This document shows, piece by piece, positions 1 to 8,237 of a stretch of DNA of 8,335 bases. Position 1 is the stretch's first letter. Each line of letters begins with the position of its first letter. This DNA comes from Gulosibacter massiliensis (GTDB lineage: Bacteria; Actinomycetota; Actinomycetes; Actinomycetales; Microbacteriaceae). Both the position numbers and the translations under genes were made by a program. The notes beneath the pieces were generated by a model, which was not told the origin of the DNA, did no database searches, and was given only the letters and a program-made list of their open reading frames with translations. The DNA lies in assembly GCA_945901035.1 (NCBI GenBank), contig CAMDKN010000053.1:1-8335 (forward strand). Reading direction: 5' to 3'.

Positions 1-698
1 GATCGCGTGCGCCGAAATCCCCTCGACCTTGTGAATGAGGTCGGTGCCACTCGTGAGGTTGCCCCACTGGTCGCTGCCGCCGGTCTGAAGGACGCATCCG
101 TACTGGCGATACAGTTCGAGGAAGTCAAGCGCCTGCAGTACCTGATACGAGAACTCGGTGTACGAGATTCCCGCCTCGGAGTTCAAGCGGGCACTGACCG
201 CGTCCTTCTTGAGCATCGTTCCGACGCGGAAGTGCTTGCCGATCTCGCGCAGGAAGTCGATGGCCGACATCGGCTGCGTCCAGTCGAGGTTGTTGACGAG
301 GCGCGCGGGGTTTTTCCCCGAAAAATCGAGGAACTTCGAAATCTGCGACCCGAGGTATCCGACCCATTCGGCGACCGTCTCGCGATCGTTGAGGGTCCGT
401 TCGGCGGTGGGCTTGGGGTCCCCGACGAGTCCCGTCGAACCGCCGACGAGTCCGAGCGGGTTGTGTCCCTTCAACTGGATCCGGCGCAACAACAACAGTT
501 GGACGAGGTTTCCGAGGTGCAGGCTGGGTGCGGTCGGGTCGAACCCGCAGTAATAGGCGATGGGGTCGCCCTCGAACAGTGCCGTGAGCTCGTCCGCGTC
601 CGTGGACACGTGCACGAGACCGCGCCACTGGAGTTCGTCCCACAGGGTCGCGAACGACGAATCGTTGGTTTGGCGCTGAAGCGCGGTCGTGTCGACCA

Positions 699-699
<1 letters not shown>
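1..699 (-). CDS. tyrS: Tyrosine--tRNA ligase (TyrRS), N-terminal 233 residues, cut by the window edge
   Basis: Cytoplasmic class I aminoacyl-tRNA synthetase that charges tRNA-Tyr with tyrosine using ATP. The visible part is the Rossmann-fold catalytic domain. The class I HIGH signature appears as HLGN (residues 61-64), preceded by GFDPTAPSL. A typical TEFSYQVLQ segment, which lines the tyrosine pocket in known bacterial TyrRS, and the family motif GGSDQWGN (207-214) are both present. The KMSKS loop, the anticodon-binding region and the C-terminal S4-like domain lie beyond position 1, so completeness cannot be judged. The ATG at 699-697 overlaps the argH stop codon by one base (TGATG), and an AAAGGG ribosome-binding site lies 9 bases upstream inside argH, so translation is probably coupled to argH. 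The tyrS-after-argH order fits actinobacterial synteny. Identity is very secure; only the 3' end is unseen. Confidence 0.97.
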
Positions 700-3057
<2,358 letters not shown>

Positions 3058-3067
3058 GGCTACTCCC
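3058..3067 (-). promoter_or_regulatory. Ribosome-binding site for argF, overlapping the pheT stop
   Basis: GGGAG (3067-3063, minus strand) lies five bases before the GTG start of argF and is built from the last codons of pheT. The pheT TAG falls inside the spacer. This supports the GTG start and coupling of argF translation to pheT. Confidence 0.55.
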
Positions 3068-5558
3068 GAATCGTCGCGTTGTGGCGCGACGCGGCGACGG
3101 CGACACCGGCCAGTTTGGTTTCGGTCGCCTCTTGCTGAGTGAGAGTTCGATCCTCAGCGCGGAATCGAAGGGCGAAGGTCAGCGATTTCTGGTTCTCGTC
3201 GAGGCCGGCTCCGCGATAGTCGTCGACGAGGTGCGCGCTCTCGAGCAGTTCACCGGCACCCTCGACGACCGCGGCCATGACATCGGCGGCCGGCACGACG
3301 ATGTCGACGACGAGCGACACGTCCTGGGTTGCGGCGGGGAAGACGAGAACCGGCGTGGCGACGACGTGGTCGGAAGCGGCGGCGATGAGCGCCTCGAGGT
3401 CGAGGTCAAGCGCCGAGACGACGCGGGGCAGGTCGAGCCCGACCGCGACCGACGGCAGAATTTCCCCCGCGAAACCGACCGACGTGTCCCCCACAAGAAC
3501 CTCGGCGCATCGACCGGGGTGGAACGCCGCGTGGGACCCTTGGCGAATCTGGACGGCGACGCCGACCGCCGAGGCGATGGCCTGAATGGTGTCCAATGCG
3601 TCACCGACACCGGAGGCGACCGCCGACTGCCCCGGCTGTTTCGCGGTCACCGGCCCGACGAACACGGCGGAGACGTGCCACGGTTGGGCGGGGACGCTGG
3701 CATAGAGTCCGTCGAGCGTGGTCGCGTCGGGACGCTTATCACCCACGGGAATCGACGCGGAACCGGTCGCACCGGACGGTTGAAAAACGACGCCGACCTC
3801 ATAGATCGCCAGCGACGTGAGCCCGCGCGCGACGTTGCGCTTGGCGACATCAAGGATTCCGGGAAGCAGCGATCGTCGAAGTTGTGCGATGTTGGGGTCC
3901 AGCGCGTTGGCGAGCGTCATTTCGGGCACCGGCGACCCGTCGACGGAACCAAAGAGCGCGTTCTGTTCGGTCGTGACGAAGGGGTACGCGAGAACTTCGG
4001 TGAGTCCCGCACCGGCCAGAACCTGCGCCACGCGACGCCGGGCGGCTTGCGATCGCGAAAGGCCCCTGCCGGGCGGAGCGACGGGGATTGCGGACGGGAT
4101 GCGGTCGTAGCCGTGAATGCGCGCGACCTCCTCGGCGAGACCGGGCGCATCGACCAGGTCGGGTCGCCACGAGGGCGGCGCGACGGTCCAACCGTCTGTC
4201 GCCTTGTCCAGCGTTGCGCCAATATCCGTCAGTACGGTTTCGATTTCACCGTCGGTGTAGTCGACGCCGATCAGTCGGGCGATGAAGTCAGCGGGAAGGT
4301 GAATCATCGGTTGTGGCTCGACGTGGACGAGGTCGGTGCCGAGTGCGTCGGCCGTTCCGCCTCCCAGTTCGACGAGCAGGTCCACCACCCGTTGCGCGGC
4401 GGCACGGGACACGAGCGGATCCACCCCGCGGGCGAAACGCTTGGACGCTTCGCTCGGCAGTTTGTGGCGACGGGCGGTCCGAGCAATCGTGATGGGGTCG
4501 AACGTCGCGGCCTCGATCAAGACATCGGTCGACGCGTCGTCGATTTCCGTCGTGGCACCGCCCATGACGCCGGCCAGACCGATCGGACCAGATTCGTCGG
4601 TGATGAGAAGGTCTTCCTCGGACAGTGTTCGCACCTGCTCGTCCAGGGTGGTCAGCTTTTCGCCCTTGGACGCGCGACGAACCGTGATGCCGCCCGACAG
4701 TTTGTTGAGGTCGTAGGTGTGGGTCGGTTGGCCGAGCTCCATCATCACGTAGTTCGAAATGTCGACGGGGAGGGAAATCGACCGAATTCCCATCAACGCA
4801 AGACGCTTGACCATCCACGCCGGCGTCGGACGCGAGCGGTCGAGCCCGCGAACAACGCGGGCGACAAAACCGGTGCAGCCGAGTGCGACGCGAATCGGTG
4901 CGGAATCGTCCACGACAACGGCGAATCCCGAACCGGGAGTGACGGTGACGGCGTCGGCGGGGTCACGAAACGACGCGCCCGTCGCATGCGCGTATTCCCG
5001 GGCGACTCCGCGAATCGACATCGCATAACCGCGGTCAGGCGTCACGTTGATTTCGACCGCGAAATCGTCGAGACCCAACAGTTCGATCGCATCGGTGCCG
5101 ACCTCGGGGTCGAGCCCCAGTTCGGCGAGACGGAGGATCCCGTTGTGCTCGTCTCCGAGTCCCAGTTCTTTCGCCGACGCGATCATTCCGTCCGACACGT
5201 GTCCGTAGGTCTTGCGGGCGGCGATGGGAAACGGGCCGGGCAAGACGGAGCCCGGCAGTGTCACGACCACCTTGTCTCCGACCTCAAAGTTGGCGGCGCC
5301 ACACACGATTCCCCGAACCGCATCCGACGCGTCTCCCGCGGCGACTCGAACCTGGCACCACCGGATGGTTTTGCCGTTGTCCTGGGGTTCCGGCGTGAAT
5401 TCCAGCACCTGTCCGACGACGATGGGGCCCGAGAGTTCTGCGGGGTAGACGCCCTCTTCCTCGAACCCAACGGACACGAGCACTTCGTGGAGGTGCTCGG
5501 TGGTCGCGTCAACCGGCAGGTCGACCCACTCGCGCAACTGACTCGCGGGAATCCGCAC
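3060..5558 (-). CDS. pheT: Phenylalanine--tRNA ligase, beta subunit
   Basis: Large subunit of the alpha2-beta2 PheRS, which charges tRNA-Phe; the beta chain binds tRNA and edits misacylated tyrosine. At 832 residues it is full length. Domains in order: N-terminal start MRIPASQLREWVDLP; an EMAP-like tRNA-binding fold at about 45-155 (with GIVCGAANFEVGD at 83-95); the B3/B4 editing region at about 230-410 (with PSEASKRFARGVDP at 368-381); a B5 domain at about 415-490 ending in EEVARIHGYDRIP; a catalytically inactive synthetase-like core at about 500-720 (FHPGRCAEVLVG at 679-690); and a C-terminal FDX-ACB anticodon-binding domain at about 736-832. The GTG start directly abuts the pheS stop codon with no gap, so the two subunits are probably translationally coupled. 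GGTGAT, able to pair with the 16S 3' end, lies four bases before the start. Confidence 0.98.
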   Translation of the reverse strand: MRIPASQLREWVDLPVDATTEHLHEVLVSVGFEEEGVYPAELSGPIVVGQVLEFTPEPQDNGKTIRWCQVRVAAGDASDAVRGIVCGAANFEVGDKVVVTLPGSVLPGPFPIAARKTYGHVSDGMIASAKELGLGDEHNGILRLAELGLDPEVGTDAIELLGLDDFAVEINVTPDRGYAMSIRGVAREYAHATGASFRDPADAVTVTPGSGFAVVVDDSAPIRVALGCTGFVARVVRGLDRSRPTPAWMVKRLALMGIRSISLPVDISNYVMMELGQPTHTYDLNKLSGGITVRRASKGEKLTTLDEQVRTLSEEDLLITDESGPIGLAGVMGGATTEIDDASTDVLIEAATFDPITIARTARRHKLPSEASKRFARGVDPLVSRAAAQRVVDLLVELGGGTADALGTDLVHVEPQPMIHLPADFIARLIGVDYTDGEIETVLTDIGATLDKATDGWTVAPPSWRPDLVDAPGLAEEVARIHGYDRIPSAIPVAPPGRGLSRSQAARRRVAQVLAGAGLTEVLAYPFVTTEQNALFGSVDGSPVPEMTLANALDPNIAQLRRSLLPGILDVAKRNVARGLTSLAIYEVGVVFQPSGATGSASIPVGDKRPDATTLDGLYASVPAQPWHVSAVFVGPVTAKQPGQSAVASGVGDALDTIQAIASAVGVAVQIRQGSHAAFHPGRCAEVLVGDTSVGFAGEILPSVAVGLDLPRVVSALDLDLEALIAAASDHVVATPVLVFPAATQDVSLVVDIVVPAADVMAAVVEGAGELLESAHLVDDYRGAGLDENQKSLTFALRFRAEDRTLTQQEATETKLAGVAVAASRHNATIRE

Positions 5559-6590
5559 CTAAATCACCATCCCGAACTGTTGCGAGAACCGAACGTCGCC
5601 CTCGACCATGTCGTGCATGTCCGCGACGTCGTTACGGAACATCAGTGTGCGTTCGATACCCATTCCGAAGGCGAAGCCCTGGTATTCCTCGGGGTCGATA
5701 CCGGCAGCGCGAAGGACGTTGGGGTTGACCATCCCACACCCGCCCCATTCGATCCAGCGAGCGCCACCGCGAAACGTCGGGTGCCAAATGTCGAGTTCCG
5801 CGGACGGTTCGGTGAAGGGGAAATAGTTGGGTCGGAGCCGAATTTTGGCGCCGTCGCCGAACATCGCCCGCGCGAGGTGTTCGAGCGTGCCTTTGAGGTG
5901 CGCCATCGTGAGTCCCTTGTCGATGGCGATGCCCTCCATCTGGTGAAACACGGGTGTGTGAGTCGCATCGAGTTCGTCGGTTCGGTAGACACGTCCCGGT
6001 GCGACGACATACACCGGCAGTTCCCGCGACAACAGTGAGCGGATCTGCACGGGTGACGTGTGTGTTCGCAACACGAGGTGGCGGTCAACCGGCTCGACGA
6101 AGAAGGTGTCCTGCATGGCACGCGCGGGGTGGTCTTCGTCAAAGTTGAGCGCGTCAAAGTTGAACCACTCGTTTTCGAGTTCCGGACCTTCCGCGACCTC
6201 CCAGCCCATCCCCACAAAGATGTTCGACATCTCTTCCATTAACAGGTTGAGCGGGTGGCGGGCACCGACGCGACGCTTCGACGCCACCGCGGTGACGTCC
6301 ACCGATTCCGTGAGCAATCGTGCGTGTTCTTCGGCCTGCAGAATCAGCGCCTCGCGCGCGGCAAACGCCTGGTTGATTTCTCCGCGCGCCTGCCCAACAA
6401 TCTTGCCGGCTTCGGCCTTTTCTTCGGCGGGAACATCGCGCAGGGTCGCGTTAATGAGCGAAATCGGCGAACCGTCCGCCACGAACTGGGTTCGCACCTG
6501 CTTGAGTTCGTCACCCGTCGTCACGGCGTTGATGGCGCCGATCGCCTCGGCGACGACGTCCGCGAGTTGTTGGGGAGAGATGCTCGGCAC
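5559..6590 (-). CDS. pheS: Phenylalanine--tRNA ligase, alpha subunit
   Basis: Catalytic subunit of PheRS, which makes Phe-AMP and transfers Phe to its tRNA; class II synthetase fold. 343 residues, normal length. The N-terminal third (about 1-100) is the usual coiled-coil arm that contacts tRNA. Catalytic-core landmarks: the motif 1 region HPLNLLMEEM (112-121), RTHTSPVQIR (175-184), motif 2 at about 199-220 (GRVYRTDELDATHTPVFHQ), PNYFPFTEPSAELD (254-267), and motif 3 GFAFGMGIERTLM (305-317), in which Ala307 corresponds to the residue known in E. coli PheS to set substrate-pocket size. The start is the GTG at 6590-6588; AGGA lies 7 bases upstream, and the same bases form TAGGAT, a possible -10 element. 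The gene begins 24 bases after the methyltransferase. No Phe-rich leader peptide or attenuator is visible upstream, unlike enteric pheST. Confidence 0.98.
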   Translation of the reverse strand: MPSISPQQLADVVAEAIGAINAVTTGDELKQVRTQFVADGSPISLINATLRDVPAEEKAEAGKIVGQARGEINQAFAAREALILQAEEHARLLTESVDVTAVASKRRVGARHPLNLLMEEMSNIFVGMGWEVAEGPELENEWFNFDALNFDEDHPARAMQDTFFVEPVDRHLVLRTHTSPVQIRSLLSRELPVYVVAPGRVYRTDELDATHTPVFHQMEGIAIDKGLTMAHLKGTLEHLARAMFGDGAKIRLRPNYFPFTEPSAELDIWHPTFRGGARWIEWGGCGMVNPNVLRAAGIDPEEYQGFAFGMGIERTLMFRNDVADMHDMVEGDVRFSQQFGMVI

Positions 6591-6602
6591 CCCCCAATCC
6601 TA
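6591..6602 (-). promoter_or_regulatory. pheS translation start signal, possibly also a -10 element
   Basis: The minus strand reads TAGGAT (6602-6597), six bases (TGGGGG), then the pheS GTG. AGGA within it (6601-6598) is a usable Shine-Dalgarno at 7-base spacing. TAGGAT also fits the actinobacterial TANNNT -10 form at the leaderless distance. The sequence cannot decide between the two readings; the ribosome-binding reading is the simpler one. Confidence 0.4.
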
Positions 6603-6614
6603 GAGGAGCGGCGA

Positions 6615-7406
6615 TTAGCCCCGACTCTGCGCGAATGCCGAGGCGTAGAGGCAGACGCTCGCTGCCGTGGCCAGGTTGAGCGACTCGGCTTTGCCGTAAA
6701 TCGGCACGGACACGACCCGGTTTGCGAGCGCACGAGCGTTGTCGTCCAGTCCGTGTGCTTCATTTCCGAACAGCCACGCCGTCGGTTGGTCGAGTGACGC
6801 CTGAATGGACGGAATTGAGTCGCCGTCCGCCGCCGCGGCGAGCACCGTCACTCCCCTGCTCTGTAGCCACTCGACAACGTCGGCAAGGTCGTCGTGCTCG
6901 ATGATGGGCAGGTGAAAAATTGAGCCCGTGCTGGCTCGAACCAGTTTCGGGTTGTGCAAATCGACCGACGCCCCGGTGAGGATTACGGCGTCGGCTCCGG
7001 CCGCATCCGCCGCGCGAATAACGGTGCCGGCATTTCCCGGGTCGCGAATTTCGTCGCAAACAGCGACCAAGCGAATGTCGTCCAGATCGTCGAGCGAATG
7101 GTCGAGCAGTTGCGCGACGGCGACGACGCCTTGTGGGGTCACGGTGTCGGCCATCACGGCGAGGACTTTGTCGGACACCTCATCAACCGTGGCGGGCGAC
7201 CGTTCCGCGAGTTGCAGGATGCCGCCGTGTTTCTCGGCGAACGCCGCGGTGTAGAAAACATCGACGACGGAATCCGGGGCGAACGTGAGGAGTTCCCGAA
7301 CGGCTTGGGGCCCCTCGACCACAAACACCCCCGCGTCCTCGCGTCGCGACCGCTGACCGAGCCGGGCGATTGCTTTGACCTGCGGGTCTGCGGGATTTGT
7401 GATCAC
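6615..7406 (-). CDS. SpoU/TrmH-family RNA 2'-O-ribose methyltransferase (TsnR-like)
   Basis: Predicted SAM-dependent enzyme methylating a ribose 2'-OH in rRNA or tRNA; the exact target base is not deducible. The SPOUT knot motifs are all present (numbered from the upstream TTG at 7424; subtract 6 for the start used here): motif 1 EIRDPGNAGTVIRAAD (125-140) with the conserved Asn131 and Arg137; motif 2 WLFGNEAHGL (217-226) with Glu222; motif 3 VPIYGKAESLNLATAAS (240-256), the SAM-binding knot. The N-terminal VFVVEGPQAVREL is the substrate-binding subdomain of this family. Its place between rplT and pheS matches actinobacterial tsnR/SpoU genes. Start choice: an in-frame TTG at 7424 would sit against the upstream terminator with no ribosome-binding site; GTG at 7406 lies seven bases after TAGCAT and gives a leaderless message of 263 codons, so I prefer it. 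Family assignment is firm; the start is moderately sure. Confidence 0.93.
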   Translation of the reverse strand: MITNPADPQVKAIARLGQRSRREDAGVFVVEGPQAVRELLTFAPDSVVDVFYTAAFAEKHGGILQLAERSPATVDEVSDKVLAVMADTVTPQGVVAVAQLLDHSLDDLDDIRLVAVCDEIRDPGNAGTVIRAADAAGADAVILTGASVDLHNPKLVRASTGSIFHLPIIEHDDLADVVEWLQSRGVTVLAAAADGDSIPSIQASLDQPTAWLFGNEAHGLDDNARALANRVVSVPIYGKAESLNLATAASVCLYASAFAQSRG

Positions 7407-7419
7407 GAGTTTGATGCTA
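7407..7419 (-). promoter_or_regulatory. Candidate -10 element for leaderless methyltransferase (and downstream operon) transcript
   Basis: TAGCAT (7419-7414, minus strand) is followed by seven bases (CAAACTC) and then GTG at 7406. It fits the actinobacterial TANNNT -10 and the spacing of leaderless messages, with transcription starting on the G of GTG. The region 17 bases further upstream reads GTCGGG, which is not a standard -35. A promoter is needed here because a terminator lies immediately upstream. Confidence 0.45.
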
Positions 7420-7428
7420 CCCAACGAA

Positions 7429-7458
7429 AACGAGCCCCCGACGAATCGGAGGCTCGTT
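7429..7458 (-). terminator. Rho-independent terminator after the acidic protein gene
   Basis: The minus strand forms AACGAGCC paired with GGCTCGTT, then one T/G opposition, then CCGA paired with TCGG, closing a four-base TTCG loop (7445-7442). The 13-step stem runs straight into T residues (TTTT at 7430-7427). It starts 19 bases after the stop codon of the acidic protein gene, so it should end that transcript. The U tract is short, so some read-through is possible. Confidence 0.75.
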
Positions 7459-7477
7459 CCCGAGCAACAGGTTGAGG

Positions 7478-8047
7478 TTAGTCCTCGTCCTCGTCGTCTT
7501 CTGCTTCGTCGGCAGCGTCATCGGCGTCATCTTCTGCTTCGTCCGCAGCGTCATCAGCGTCGTCTTCTGCTTCGTCCGCAGCGTCATCTGCGTCGTCTTC
7601 TGCTTCGTCCGCAGCGTCATCTGCGTCGTCTTCTGCTTCGTCCGCAGCGTCATCTGCGTCGTCCTCAGCCTCATCCTCGTCGTCATCGTCGTCATCATCG
7701 GTGAAACCGAGGTCGAGCAGCTGCTGTTCGATCGTGCTGAGCTGCTGGGTGAGGTTCGAGTCCAGCAGGGCGGCCAACTCTTCCGCCGTCAGCGTGGAGA
7801 CACCGTCCACCGTGTTTCCGGCAGCGTCGGTCACCGAGGGGTCCAACAGGTTGTTGGCCATAGCATCGGCGATGAGTTCGCGCAGGCTGTCCGAATTCGC
7901 AATACCCAACTGTGCGGCAACCGCCTCGGCCAGGTAGTTCGCAATCTCGTCGTCCGTTGCCGCGTTGGCAGAAGTGGTTGCCCACCCGCCAAATCCGATA
8001 ATGGCAGCCGCGGTGGCCACCGCCATCGATTTCGTGATCTTGTTCAT
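7478..8047 (-). CDS. Secreted acidic repeat protein of unknown function
   Basis: I do not recognise this gene. It encodes 189 residues. Residues 1-29 form a Sec signal peptide: basic start MNKITK, a hydrophobic Ala/Ile/Gly core, and an ANA-AT cleavage site, with no lipobox. Residues 30-116 are an 87-residue, probably helical body rich in Ala, Leu, Asp and Asn, with one Arg, no Lys and no Cys. Residues 117-189 contain only Asp, Glu and Ala (52 acidic, 21 Ala): a run of seven Asp, then five copies of DDADDAADEAE, then DDEDED. No LPXTG anchor or membrane segment follows the signal, so export to the medium or loose cell-surface association is inferred. The start is chosen at the ATG 8047-8045 because AAAGGA lies eight bases upstream and the signal peptide begins there; a GTG at 8083 adds 12 unlikely residues. 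It is a single-gene unit with terminators on both sides, between genes that are usually adjacent. Cation binding is possible but unproven. Confidence 0.85.
   Translation of the reverse strand: MNKITKSMAVATAAAIIGFGGWATTSANAATDDEIANYLAEAVAAQLGIANSDSLRELIADAMANNLLDPSVTDAAGNTVDGVSTLTAEELAALLDSNLTQQLSTIEQQLLDLGFTDDDDDDDEDEAEDDADDAADEAEDDADDAADEAEDDADDAADEAEDDADDAADEAEDDADDAADEAEDDEDED
7494..7679 (-). repeat. 33-base tandem repeat coding the acidic tail
   Basis: Five contiguous 33-base units begin at 7494, 7527, 7560, 7593 and 7626, followed by a degenerate partial unit (7659-7679). The units starting at 7560, 7593 and 7626 are identical base for base; the first two differ at a few positions. Each unit codes an 11-residue Ala/Asp/Glu repeat in the same frame, so copy-number change by slippage or recombination would keep the protein in frame. 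Confidence 0.95.
7961..8047 (-). other. Predicted Sec signal peptide of the acidic protein
   Basis: The first 29 codons give a Lys-containing N region (MNKITKS), a hydrophobic core of about 15 residues (AVATAAAIIGFGGWA) and an AxA-type cleavage site ending SANA before ATDDE. There is no cysteine for lipid attachment and no twin arginine, so export by Sec and signal peptidase I is expected. Confidence 0.85.
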
Positions 8048-8061
8048 TGGAGTGTTCCTTT
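8048..8061 (-). promoter_or_regulatory. Strong ribosome-binding site for the acidic protein gene
   Basis: AAAGGA (8061-8056, minus strand) lies eight bases before the ATG at 8047. It is one of the clearest Shine-Dalgarno sequences in the window and decides the start against the upstream GTG at 8083. Confidence 0.75.
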
Positions 8062-8089
8062 CGCTGGGCTCTGTGGTGAGCACACTTGA

Positions 8090-8118
8090 ACGCTAGAACG
8101 CCGCCAAACCGTCGTCTA
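8090..8118 (-). promoter_or_regulatory. Candidate promoter of the acidic protein gene
   Basis: On the minus strand TAGACG (8118-8113; four of six matches to TTGACA) is separated by 17 bases from TAGCGT (8095-8090; actinobacterial TANNNT). This predicts a transcript beginning near 8083 with a leader of about 36 bases that contains the AAAGGA site. It is the best match I can find in the intergenic region, but each hexamer alone is weak. Confidence 0.4.
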
Positions 8119-8135
8119 CCGACTTTGACAAAAAA

Positions 8136-8160
8136 TGGACGTTCATTGGACGTTTGTTGG
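8136..8160 (+). repeat. 11-base-period direct repeats upstream of the acidic gene promoter (candidate operator)
   Basis: The plus strand reads TGGACGTTCAT, TGGACGTTTGT, TGG: two copies of TGGACGTT whose starts are exactly 11 bases apart, with a third TGG one further period along. Copies one helical turn apart are typical of sites bound by OmpR/PhoB-type response regulators. They lie about 53-77 bases upstream of the predicted transcription start, a normal activator position. The regulator is unknown. Confidence 0.45.
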
Positions 8161-8190
8161 ATAACCGCCCGTTTTTCTCGTCCCCGACGA

Positions 8191-8218
8191 CAAAACCCCC
8201 GCTTTTCGGCGGGGGTTT
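8191..8218 (-). terminator. Rho-independent terminator after rplT
   Basis: A perfect ten-base-pair stem, AAACCCCCGC against GCGGGGGTTT (8218-8209 and 8202-8193), encloses a six-base loop CGAAAA and ends in a run of T residues on the minus strand. It lies 19 bases beyond the rplT stop codon and should end the ribosomal-protein transcript. Confidence 0.88.
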
Positions 8219-8237
8219 CGACGGTTGGATCGTGTGG

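Noticed and set aside
3081..6038. A plus-strand open frame of 985 codons opposite pheT and most of pheS
   Set aside because: Its codons are exactly in register with the sense codons, so it stays open simply because pheT and much of pheS avoid TTA, CTA and TCA, as GC-rich genes do. The product is rich in Arg, Gly and Asp with no recognisable domain, and the sense strand codes clear PheRS subunits.
6591..6614. Possible attenuator or T-box leader upstream of pheS
   Set aside because: Only 24 bases separate the methyltransferase stop from pheS, with no hairpin and no Phe-rich leader peptide.
7494..7679. Regularly repeated 33-base units that could suggest a CRISPR array
   Set aside because: The units are contiguous with no spacers, are not palindromic, and code an in-frame protein repeat.
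8048..8083. Upstream GTG start for the acidic gene at 8083
   Set aside because: It adds 12 polar residues before the signal peptide and has no ribosome-binding site; the ATG at 8047 has AAAGGA at ideal spacing.
7472..8089. A plus-strand open frame opposite the acidic gene, giving a hydrophobic Val/Phe/Cys repeat protein
   Set aside because: It is the antisense image of the D/E/A repeats (GAC/GAA/GCA reversed). No ribosome-binding site precedes it, and the sense strand has a signal peptide, strong ribosome-binding site, promoter and terminator.
8178..8190. A second small inverted repeat (TCGTC/GACGA) beyond the rplT terminator
   Set aside because: Only five base pairs with a three-base loop and no T tract; too weak to call a terminator or operator.
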